Origin: UBA8444 sp964003875
GTDB lineage: Bacteria; Bacteroidota; Bacteroidia; Flavobacteriales; UBA7312
NCBI GenBank assembly: GCA_964003875.1
Contig: CAXFLH010000084.1
Span: 1-6,844 of the forward strand
Direction of reading: 5' to 3'
DNA: 6,844 nucleotides
Positions 1 to 5,495 of this stretch are shown piece after piece (within the stretch, counting starts at the first letter, position 1; the number at the start of each line of letters is the position of its first letter). The translations under genes were made by a program, and so were the position numbers. A model generated the notes under the pieces. It saw nothing but the letters and a program-made list of their open reading frames with translations. It had not been told where the DNA came from and made no database searches.

Positions 1-262
1 AAGTCCCACTCATTTGTAAAAACAACAATAACATGGCGTAAAAAGTTGTTTTTTTTGTCAAAAAAAATAAGCCTATTATCATTTCCCAATATCCAATTAC
101 TATTGCCCATTCTTCGGGGCTTAAAAATGGCATCCAATATACTGTATCAATTATCAACTCTTGTGCGGGTGAAAGTTTAATCACCTTCAATAGACCAAAC
201 CAAAAAAAGATGATAAATAAGGGTGTGCGAATTATATAATCATTTGTGTTAAATCTATACAT
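1..262 (-). CDS. DoxX/YkgB-like membrane protein, copy A (C-terminus beyond window)
   Basis: The minus strand reads from ATG at 262-260 through 87 uninterrupted codons to the window edge, so the protein is incomplete here. The visible part begins MYRFNTNDYIIRTPLF and has a first membrane helix (about residues 10-28) ending in FFWFGLLK, then the motif YWMPFLSPEEW and a second and third hydrophobic segment (about 54-70 and 73-85). The FWFGLLK pattern and helix layout resemble the DoxX/DUF417 (YkgB) group of small four-helix inner-membrane proteins, whose role is poorly defined. It differs from the complete paralogue at 4441-4884 at 8 of 87 aligned residues and 40 of 262 bases, so most changes are silent and the frame appears to be under selection. 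Whether the missing 3' end is intact cannot be seen. Confidence 0.8.
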   Translation of the reverse strand, partial: MYRFNTNDYIIRTPLFIIFFWFGLLKVIKLSPAQELIIDTVYWMPFLSPEEWAIVIGYWEMIIGLFFLTKKTTFYAMLLLFLQMSGT

Positions 263-297
263 AAAATAGAATTGTTTTTTTATACTAATTTAATGAA

Positions 298-342
298 TTA
301 AACCATAGGCATATCCTACTCTTTTAGTTCTGCTACTTTTAA
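298..342 (-). repeat. Direct repeat, left copy, upstream of SGNH gene
   Basis: This 45-base stretch matches 1078-1122 at 36 of 45 positions, including a perfect 16-base core (aaaccataggcatatc, 300-315 and 1080-1095). Read on the minus strand it looks like the end of a coding sequence: VAELKE, then a TAG in place of a Glu codon, then DMPMV and a TAA stop. The right copy reads VAEIKEEDMPMV and stop. That the two share a peptide ending suggests both are relics of the 3' end of one gene family. No longer open frame is attached to this copy. Confidence 0.65.
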
Positions 343-378
343 GACTTAAATATATTGCAGATAGGTTAAGTTTGTAAA

Positions 379-1077
379 ATGAAGTATATAATTTATTTGG
401 TTTTTCTTTTGTCAATTTTGTCTTGCTCTCCATTGATAAAATATTCACAATCAAATAGGCAATTTGAACAAGAGGTTTCACTTTTGGAGAGTCTTGATTT
501 AGAGGAAAAAGCAGGTGAAAAGGATTTATTATTTATTGGAAGCTCAAGTATAAGGTTGTGGGATAATATTCAAGTAGATATGTATCCATACAGTTCTGTT
601 AAAAGGGGTTATGGAGGAGCACATTTTTATGATTTAATTCATTTTTCGGAGAGATTAGTAAAAAATCACTACCCGAAAGCAATTTTAATTTTTGTTGCAA
701 ACGATATAACAGGCTCAAATGACTTCACAAATTTAGTGGGTGATTTATCCCCTAACGAGGTTAAAAAGCTTTTTAGGTATAATTATAAATTGATTAGAAG
801 CATTCATAAACATATACCCATTTTTTTAATAGAAACTACCCCTACCCCAAAAAGATGGAAAGTTTGGAATAAAATTCTTCAGGCAAACAAAAAGCTTGAA
901 CGTTTTTGTAAACAAGAAACCAACCTATATTTCATAAGCACAAGAGATAAATTTATTGGAGAAGACGGATTGCCGATTCAATCCCTTTTCCTAAATGATG
1001 AATTACACCTAAATGTTGACGGATACAAATTGTGGTCAAGCGTTATTAAATCTAAACTTGTTGAAGTAGGGATATAA
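379..1077 (+). CDS. SGNH/GDSL-type hydrolase lipoprotein
   Basis: The product is probably a lipid-anchored SGNH-fold esterase or acylhydrolase of 232 residues, a usual length for the family. A lipoprotein signal (hydrophobic 3-14, lipobox ILSC with Cys16) suggests attachment to the cell envelope. Block I is FIGSSSIRLW, with Ser56 the likely nucleophile; GSSS in place of GDS is common in the PAF-acetylhydrolase-like branch. Block II is RGYGG (76-80). Block III is VANDI with Asn108, although the usual glycine is Val106. Block V is DELHLN with Asp207 and His210, followed by the typical DGYxxW. All catalytic positions are present, so it is probably active. The substrate is unknown; O-acetyl groups on surface glycan are a reasonable guess because methyltransferase and glycosyltransferase genes follow. 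The gene is flanked on both sides by an approximately 45-bp direct repeat and its stop codon abuts the right copy. No other in-frame ATG near 379 fits the signal sequence. Confidence 0.85.
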   Translation: MKYIIYLVFLLSILSCSPLIKYSQSNRQFEQEVSLLESLDLEEKAGEKDLLFIGSSSIRLWDNIQVDMYPYSSVKRGYGGAHFYDLIHFSERLVKNHYPKAILIFVANDITGSNDFTNLVGDLSPNEVKKLFRYNYKLIRSIHKHIPIFLIETTPTPKRWKVWNKILQANKKLERFCKQETNLYFISTRDKFIGEDGLPIQSLFLNDELHLNVDGYKLWSSVIKSKLVEVGI

Positions 1078-1122
1078 TCAAACCATAGGCATATCTTCTT
1101 CCTTTATTTCAGCTACTTCAAA
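1078..1122 (-). repeat. Direct repeat, right copy, directly after SGNH gene
   Basis: This is the partner of the repeat at 298-342, with 36 of 45 bases identical. It begins at the base after the SGNH stop codon. On the minus strand it reads RFEVAEIKEEDMPMV and stop (TGA at 1080-1078), a cleaner version of the peptide tail seen in the left copy. The two copies are in the same orientation, 780 bases apart, and enclose exactly one complete gene with its upstream region. Confidence 0.65.
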
Positions 1123-1211
1123 TCTAACAAGAGCTCATCAAGACACTTTATCCTTTCCTCTTGCTCCTTAAGCGCATTTATAAAAAGCACAATAAGTTTT
1201 ATATAATAGTT
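1078..1211 (-). pseudogene. Decayed 3' end of an unidentified gene
   Basis: Two short minus-strand frames follow one another here. The upstream one (1211-1113, 32 codons) reads INALKEQEERIKCLDELL, a short coiled-coil-like segment after a hydrophobic stretch, and ends in TAG. The downstream one (ending at 1078) reads RFEVAEIKEEDMPMV. A frameshift between them would join them into one C-terminus. The INALKEQEERI part resembles the tails of proteins with a peptidase S74 intramolecular chaperone domain, which often end in a sequence like IKAIQEQQ. That likeness is weak and covers about a dozen residues. No start codon or domain remains upstream, so this is at most a fossil. Confidence 0.4.
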
Positions 1212-1364
1212 TTAAAACCTCCTTTTAAAGTACTTTTTGCCCGTAGCTATTTCAGAAGGACTCCTATCATTTTGGATTGGCATTTTGAGTATTCATCTTA
1301 AAGAAAATAAAGCTTATATTGCCAAAGTTAGTTTGCCTACTAAATAAAACTTAATTATTTATAA
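1212..1364. other. Non-coding or decayed spacer before the methyltransferase gene
   Basis: No full gene, RNA structure or hairpin terminator is evident. A plus-strand frame ending in TAA at about 1345-1347 reads LPVAISEGLLSFWIGILS and then a basic tail of about 18 residues. It has no plausible start codon and could be another relic or chance. With 1078-1211 this makes about 290 bases without an intact gene. Any promoter for the 1365-3137 pair should lie here, but I cannot point to a convincing -33/-7 pair; ttagtttg at 1328-1335 matches the TAnnTTTG box at all but one position, without a suitable upstream TTG. Confidence 0.35.
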
Positions 1365-2090
1365 ATGGGAATTTTGTATAAGAAACTGATCAATCCATTT
1401 CTATCTAAAAAACAAATTAGAACATTAACCAATTTTAAGTACAATTTTTATTTTAAAAAATCATACTCCCAATTTGGAGAGGACTTGGTAATTTATAATT
1501 TTTTTGAGAAGGAAAAAAAATATAAAAAAAACTATTTAGATATTGGAGCATATCATCCAAAAATGATATCAAACACACATTTACTTCACAAAAATAATTG
1601 GTGTGGATATGTAGTTGACACATCCGATTTCAAACTAAAAATATTTAAAAGAAAAAGAGGAAGTAGTATCAAAACAATAAATAGAGCTGTTGTGTCGAAT
1701 GATGAAAAAAAGGAAAAATTAAGTTTCTATTTTTTTGATCTTCCTTATTCCGAGATAGATACTCTTTCGGAAGAATTTGCCGAAGAAAAGAAGCGAGAGA
1801 GAAATGTAAATTATTTAAAAAAAGAAATAAAGACTTTAAAAATCAATGATTTATTAAAAAAAGAAGATTTTGATTTTGTAAACATTGATATTGAAGGAAT
1901 GGATGAAAAAATCATTAATTCAATTGATTTCAAATCCATATACAAACCGAAATTAATTTGTTTTGAAGATCATAATTTTTATCAAAAAGATGAAAATTCA
2001 TATGTCCATTTAATAAATAATGGGTATAGGCATTTATTTACTTCTGGATCTTCGGTAGGATTTTATCTCTATTCAAAGAGATTGAATTAA
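1365..2090 (+). CDS. FkbM-family SAM-dependent methyltransferase
   Basis: This 241-residue protein fits the FkbM (Methyltransf_21) family. A signature YSQFGEDLVI lies at 34-43. The SAM-binding motif I is YLDIGAYHP (57-65). An acidic residue follows the second strand (Asp85 in YVVDT), and the late family motif is FVNIDIEGMDEKII (171-184). No signal peptide or membrane helix is seen, so it is cytoplasmic. FkbM-type enzymes generally O-methylate sugars or related hydroxyl groups and are frequent in surface polysaccharide clusters, which agrees with the glycosyltransferase gene 36 bases downstream. The exact acceptor cannot be told. The reading frame is extremely A+T- and lysine-rich, more so than the genes after 3319, which suggests acquisition from elsewhere. 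The start at 1365 is the first ATG before the conserved region; there is no Shine-Dalgarno sequence. Confidence 0.9.
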   Translation: MGILYKKLINPFLSKKQIRTLTNFKYNFYFKKSYSQFGEDLVIYNFFEKEKKYKKNYLDIGAYHPKMISNTHLLHKNNWCGYVVDTSDFKLKIFKRKRGSSIKTINRAVVSNDEKKEKLSFYFFDLPYSEIDTLSEEFAEEKKRERNVNYLKKEIKTLKINDLLKKEDFDFVNIDIEGMDEKIINSIDFKSIYKPKLICFEDHNFYQKDENSYVHLINNGYRHLFTSGSSVGFYLYSKRLN

Positions 2091-2126
2091 TCCACAAAAA
2101 ATGATTGAGCTCTTATTCAAAAAAGT

Positions 2127-3137
2127 ATGATGGACGTTTCAATCATTATCCCTGTTTACAATGTCAGTTCATTTATAGAAAAATGTATTAAAAGCGTTGT
2201 TGATCAATCTTTCAGGGATTTTGAATGCATTATTGTAAATGATGGAACACAAGATAATTCCATAGAACTGATTGAGGAAATAATAAAAGTAGATAAACGT
2301 TTTAAAGTTTATCATCAAAAAAATCAAGGTCAGGGCATGGCCAGGAATTTAGGTCTAAAACATGCAAAGGGAAAATATATTTGTTTTATAGATGCTGATG
2401 ATTATGTTGAGTCAAACTATCTTGAAGAAATGTATAAAGCAATCGAAAAACAAAAAGGCGAAATTGTATGTTGTGGCTTTAACATCATTACAAAAGATAA
2501 AATTAGACCTCATTTAGTTTCATTACAAGCTTCGTCAAAGATTGAATCCATTTTACATCTATTAAATGGTAACGATTGGGGGAGTTTATTCAATAGGATG
2601 TTCAAAAGCGATTTAGTTAAAGACCTGAATTTTAATAAAGGGATTGGTCAAGATAAGCCCTTTATTTTCGAACTATTTGTCAAAAATCCTATTTCAAAGG
2701 TGATTTATATCGAGCAATGTCTATACAATTATATCAGAAGAAATCAAAGTGCAACCAATTCTATGAGCAAAGAAAAGATCGATAACCTAATTGAAAATAT
2801 GATTGTCAATCCCCATAATTTGGTTTTACAGAGTCATTATTATGGAAATTGCAAAGGGGCATTGGATCAATATATTGTGATGAGTTATTTGTATATAATT
2901 TCTAACATATCAAAAAATTCAAAACAATTTGTATTGGAAGCAAAATATTTTAAAAATAAATTTAGCGAAGTTTATGATTTGAAACTGTGTACATCCATCA
3001 GATTAGTAGTCCATTCACAATTTTCATTCATAAAAAAAGTCACCTCTGTTTTTCAATTAGTATTAAGCCATTTTAATGGGCTTGGGTTTAGATTTTACAA
3101 ACTGATATATGTTTATAAAAAGCAAAGTTTAATTTAA
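2127..3137 (+). CDS. Family 2 (GT-A) glycosyltransferase
   Basis: The 336-residue product is a GT2 enzyme that should move a sugar from a nucleotide-sugar donor to a growing surface glycan on the cytoplasmic side of the membrane. The N-terminal domain has VSIIIPVYN (4-12), VNDGTQDNS (37-45) and the metal-binding DXD site in FIDADDYV (Asp89, Asp91). IGQDKPF (173-179) sits where the family usually has a GED-type catalytic base motif, with Asp176 retained and Glu replaced by Gln. YNYIRRNQSATNS (200-212) matches the Y-x-Y-R loop typical of EpsJ/CapI-like members. The C-terminal part (about 240-336) is less conserved, basic and partly hydrophobic. It starts with two adjacent ATGs (2127 and 2130); either could be used. 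The short gap after the FkbM gene and the shared strand suggest one transcript. Donor and linkage cannot be predicted. Confidence 0.92.
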   Translation: MMDVSIIIPVYNVSSFIEKCIKSVVDQSFRDFECIIVNDGTQDNSIELIEEIIKVDKRFKVYHQKNQGQGMARNLGLKHAKGKYICFIDADDYVESNYLEEMYKAIEKQKGEIVCCGFNIITKDKIRPHLVSLQASSKIESILHLLNGNDWGSLFNRMFKSDLVKDLNFNKGIGQDKPFIFELFVKNPISKVIYIEQCLYNYIRRNQSATNSMSKEKIDNLIENMIVNPHNLVLQSHYYGNCKGALDQYIVMSYLYIISNISKNSKQFVLEAKYFKNKFSEVYDLKLCTSIRLVVHSQFSFIKKVTSVFQLVLSHFNGLGFRFYKLIYVYKKQSLI

Positions 3138-3239
3138 TATATCTTCTAAAGGCTTTTCTGGGAAACAAAATTTTTGACAAAATAGTTCGATTTCACTCCC
3201 TGGCTTCAACGACAAGCGTAACTTGGTTTCGTTTTGATA
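3129..3239 (-). pseudogene. Possible 3' remnant of an unidentified gene, antisense to GT2 end
   Basis: On the minus strand an open stretch of 36 codons runs from just after a TAA (3242-3240) to a TAA at 3131-3129. It includes LRLSLKPGSEIELF and FCFPEKPLEDILN. The mixed, non-repetitive composition and the higher G+C of 3190-3235 compared with its surroundings look like real protein sequence. There is no start codon. It overlaps the last nine bases of the glycosyltransferase gene. I do not recognise the family. It may be the tail of a gene that once converged on this operon and lost its 5' part; chance cannot be excluded for a frame this short. Confidence 0.35.
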
Positions 3240-3290
3240 TTAAATTTAAGTTAAGCTAAATAATTTCTTTTCAACAAACCCAATAATTTC

Positions 3291-3298
3291 TACCTTTA
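3291..3298 (+). promoter_or_regulatory. Putative Bacteroidota -7 promoter element
   Basis: The bases taccttta match the Bacteroidota primary sigma factor -7 consensus TAnnTTTG at all but the last position. They lie 20 bases before the ATG at 3319, a usual distance. The -33 position has ttt in place of TTG, so the upstream half is weak. It would drive the secreted-protein gene independently of the glycan genes. Confidence 0.4.
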
Positions 3299-3318
3299 GG
3301 ATACTAAAAAACAATAAA

Positions 3319-4059
3319 ATGAGAAAATTATTATTACTACTATTTACAGTATCATTAAGCGCTCAGCTTCCCAACTTTGTTGAGGTGAATGAGTTTACCT
3401 CAGACGACTCAACCAAATGGGTTGAAATGCTAAATGACTGGTCAGATATCGAATCAGAAGTGACAGGCTATCAGAGCTTTGTATTGGAAGTGATGAGTTT
3501 GAACAAGGTCTATTTTTGTAGAGGATATGAAGATATGAATCAGCTTGCGGATAACAATGCCACTAGATGGGGTGATGATGGATGGAATCAAAAAGTATGG
3601 GATCAATGGAAGAAAAAATATCCAGAAGAAAACCCATTTGAGTCTGTAAAACCAAATTTTGTTATGAATCACGTTTTTGCGTTTAACCCAGACTTGAGTT
3701 ATATCCCAGAATCCATCGACTTGGCATCTGAGCTTCCAAAAATGAGGTTTAGAAGAAATGTATTTCTAGATATCAAAACTGATTTTGAATGGGGTGATGC
3801 TTATAATCAATTGAAAGCTGTTCAGGAGAACGACAAAAAGCTAGAAAACATCTATCTGTCTTTGATATACCAACCGATGTTTGGTGGGTTTGACAATGCT
3901 GATTTTTTACTGATTGTTATAGATGAATCAAGACAAAAATATTTCGAAAATTTAGCAATAAGAGATGGTAAAAGAGAAAATGATAGTGACTTTAAAGAAA
4001 TCATGTCAAACAATGTTTTGAATTGGATCAATGAAGAACAGATGATGATTCACTATTAA
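3319..4059 (+). CDS. Secreted protein of unknown function
   Basis: I do not recognise this 246-residue protein. It starts with a clear Sec signal peptide (MRKLLLLLFTVSLSA, likely cut before Gln16), so it is exported to the periplasm or beyond. The mature part is acidic, rich in Trp, Asn and Asp, with one Cys (Cys67). Tryptophan-rich DDGWNQKVWDQWKKKYPEE lies at 86-104. No lipobox, membrane helix or type IX secretion C-terminal domain is visible. The last 60 residues look helical and charged. It stands alone: a promoter-like box lies 20 bases upstream and a strong terminator follows. Base composition is clearly richer in G+C than the preceding glycan genes (for example 28 of 60 bases in 3361-3420 against 7 of 60 in 1801-1860), so it probably belongs to the older chromosome. 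Enzymatic or stress roles cannot be assigned. Confidence 0.8.
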   Translation: MRKLLLLLFTVSLSAQLPNFVEVNEFTSDDSTKWVEMLNDWSDIESEVTGYQSFVLEVMSLNKVYFCRGYEDMNQLADNNATRWGDDGWNQKVWDQWKKKYPEENPFESVKPNFVMNHVFAFNPDLSYIPESIDLASELPKMRFRRNVFLDIKTDFEWGDAYNQLKAVQENDKKLENIYLSLIYQPMFGGFDNADFLLIVIDESRQKYFENLAIRDGKRENDSDFKEIMSNNVLNWINEEQMMIHY

Positions 4060-4109
4060 AAGTTTCTTTTGAAATAGACAGTAAACACATTGATGCTTCA
4101 CTATCCAGC

Positions 4110-4141
4110 AAAAACACCCCCTCAACAAGGGGGTGTTTTTT
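4110..4141 (+). terminator. Rho-independent terminator after secreted-protein gene
   Basis: A perfect 12-base-pair stem (aaaaacaccccc at 4110-4121 with gggggtgttttt at 4129-4140) encloses a 7-base loop and ends in a run of six T. It lies 50 bases after the stop at 4059. Because the left arm starts with A's, the same hairpin also provides a short T run on the other strand and could stop antisense transcripts. Confidence 0.9.
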
Positions 4142-4186
4142 GTATTATCTATATTGTAGTAAATTAGTACCACTAAAAACAATACG

Positions 4187-4357
4187 ATGAAGAAACTTCA
4201 AAGATTTCCAAAAAGTGGGTACATTGGAGGTGTTTGTCATGGTCTTGGACTACACACAGGTATAGCACCAATAATATGGAGAGTGATTGCTGTCTTCACA
4301 CCATCGATATTGATTTATATTATTTTCTGGATATTTCTTACCAAAGGAGACGAATGA
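4187..4357 (+). CDS. Small PspC-domain membrane protein
   Basis: The ATG at 4187 opens a 56-codon frame ending in TGA. The peptide has the PspC domain layout: a basic N-terminus (MKKLQRFPKSG), the turn IGGVCHGLGLHTGI (13-26; the family pattern is IaGVCGGLaeyfgi), then a Trp-Arg pair (31-32) and one hydrophobic helix (about 33-51) containing YIIFWIFL, close to the usual ending of the domain (LYLILWIvmP). PspC-domain proteins are membrane proteins linked in enterobacteria to the phage-shock envelope-stress response. In Bacteroidota small stand-alone versions are common and their role is mostly untested. No pspA-like neighbour is present. A weak promoter match (TTG at 4140-4142, taaattag at 4160-4167, 17 bases apart) lies just after the terminator. 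The gene converges on the DoxX-like gene. Confidence 0.8.
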   Translation: MKKLQRFPKSGYIGGVCHGLGLHTGIAPIIWRVIAVFTPSILIYIIFWIFLTKGDE

Positions 4358-4440
4358 AAATATAACTGCTATGGAGATGCAGATAAACAAAGCTGCAATT
4401 AAACTTTAGACAAACCTTCTTCTTTTCGTTTTTTCTATTT

Positions 4441-4884
4441 CTAGCTCCTTCGAAACAGCTTTGAGATTCGTTCAAAAAAGGGTTGATTTAAATAGTATCG
4501 ACCAACAACAATGGCAGAAGTAATAATGATTATATTTTTGATGATGTATTGCCCTTCTAGCGTGGGGAGTAGAACATTAGAGTTTTGAAACGTAACGGAT
4601 GGCAGTAATACTAAAGGCATAAAAGTTCCACTCATTTGCAAAAACAACAATAGCATAGCGTAGAAAGTGGTTTTTTTTGTCAGAAAAAATAAACCAATCA
4701 ACATTTCCCAATAGCCAATGACAATAACCCAGTCTTCAGGACTTAGAAATGGCATCCAATACACTGTATCGATAATCAACCCTTGCGCAGGAGAAAGTTC
4801 AATCACTTTTAAAAGCCCAAACCAAAAAAAAATGACAAATAAAGGAATGCGAATCAGATAATCATTTGTGTTAAATCGATACAT
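4441..4884 (-). CDS. DoxX/YkgB-like membrane protein, copy B (complete)
   Basis: This 147-residue protein has four hydrophobic segments at about 10-28 (IRIPLFVIFFWFGLLKV), 53-70, 73-98 and 111-130, with a basic tail (ERISKLFRRS). FWFGLLK in helix 1, the EM-x-IG-L-F segment and IIKN preceding the last helix agree with the DoxX/DUF417 (YkgB) type of small inner-membrane proteins; E. coli YkgB has the same arrangement (MWIGLLK, VEVIIGLL, LVLKD). The function is not established; DoxX relatives have been linked to redox and thiol stress. The upstream neighbour on the same strand is the 140-residue membrane protein, 63 bases away, so a shared transcript is possible, although a hairpin lies between. 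It is the closest relative of the partial gene at 1-262, with about 91% residue identity over the part visible there. Confidence 0.82.
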   Translation of the reverse strand: MYRFNTNDYLIRIPLFVIFFWFGLLKVIELSPAQGLIIDTVYWMPFLSPEDWVIVIGYWEMLIGLFFLTKKTTFYAMLLLFLQMSGTFMPLVLLPSVTFQNSNVLLPTLEGQYIIKNIIIITSAIVVGRYYLNQPFFERISKLFRRS

Positions 4885-4901
4885 ATTTAAAAATTAAACA
4901 T

Positions 4902-4939
4902 ATATGAGCTACATAGCTAAAGAGCAATATAGCTCATAT
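4902..4939 (-). terminator. Hairpin between the two minus-strand membrane genes
   Basis: A 10-base inverted repeat (atatgagcta at 4902-4911, tagctcatat at 4930-4939) encloses 18 bases. On the minus strand it follows the stop codon of the 140-residue gene by a few bases and is trailed by TTTAATTTTT. It could be a weak terminator or attenuator that separates expression of the two genes. A second smaller dyad (gagc...gctc, 4922-4935) allows alternative folding. The T run is interrupted, so termination efficiency is doubtful. Confidence 0.4.
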
Positions 4940-4947
4940 CTAATTGA

Positions 4948-5370
4948 TTACTTTGTTAGCTTGAGCCAAACACCTGCAATGACCATCGTGGCAAATGTTA
5001 TTATAAAAACTACAGCAGCAGGCTCTGGAGTGCTTGGTATTGGCAAACCATCTGCAACTGTATAGCCAGTAAAGTCTATAATACTACTTGCCCATGCCGA
5101 TAGCTCTACACCATCCTCTTGCAATGAAGAAAGTCGGTAAGACTGTGAAAACTGCAGATTTCGAAGAAATGAGAAAACAGTATAACCATAAAAGGTAGTG
5201 CATAGCCCAAAAATCGTAACTAAAACTTTACCAAATTTGTTGGATTGGTTTTCTCTCTGATAGCGTATCAATCTAAATGTTATAAAAATTAAACCTGTGA
5301 AGGTTAACAAATAAACTCCGTTAGAGATTAACGCTAGTTGGGTGCTGTTAAAAATTTCAACTTCATTCAT
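4948..5370 (-). CDS. Three-helix membrane protein of unknown function
   Basis: I do not recognise this family. The 140-residue protein has membrane helices at about 13-33, 49-69 and 118-136. A basic loop (RLIRYQRENQSNKFGK, 33-48) between the first two and a polar loop (about 70-115) before the third would lie on opposite sides of the membrane. The C-terminus reads STPEPAAVV, then a hydrophobic helix and LKLTK. This looks like a PEP-CTERM sorting signal (Pro-Glu-Pro, helix, basic end), but the two N-terminal helices and the lack of a signal peptide are not typical of such substrates. It is divergent from the hemolysin III gene and upstream of the DoxX-like gene. ATG at 5370-5368 is the only start before the first helix. 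Confidence 0.7.
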   Translation of the reverse strand: MNEVEIFNSTQLALISNGVYLLTFTGLIFITFRLIRYQRENQSNKFGKVLVTIFGLCTTFYGYTVFSFLRNLQFSQSYRLSSLQEDGVELSAWASSIIDFTGYTVADGLPIPSTPEPAAVVFIITFATMVIAGVWLKLTK

Positions 5371-5495
5371 AATGATTGTTTATTGATTACGTATACAACA
5401 ATATATGAAATTTTAAATAGTTATATACTTTACTTATTAAAATTAACTATTGAACAAAATCAGATTAAATGGCGTAATTATTGTAGATTTAGGTC

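Noticed and set aside
367..374. Perfect TAnnTTTG match (taagtttg) before the SGNH gene
   Set aside because: It ends only four bases before the ATG and has no TTG at the expected upstream distance, so it would give a leaderless transcript; probably chance.
290..481. Open minus-strand frame of 63 codons overlapping the SGNH gene start
   Set aside because: It lies antisense to the lipoprotein signal region, has a low-complexity basic composition, and is out of frame with the repeat's conserved tail peptide.
298..1122. Integron-type gene cassette around the SGNH gene
   Set aside because: No attC-like core sites (RYYYAAC/GTTRRRY) or folded attC structure were found in the flanking repeats, and no integrase is in the window.
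3454..3672. Open minus-strand frame of 72 codons inside the secreted-protein gene
   Set aside because: It is a shadow of a well-supported plus-strand gene with signal peptide, and has no own context.
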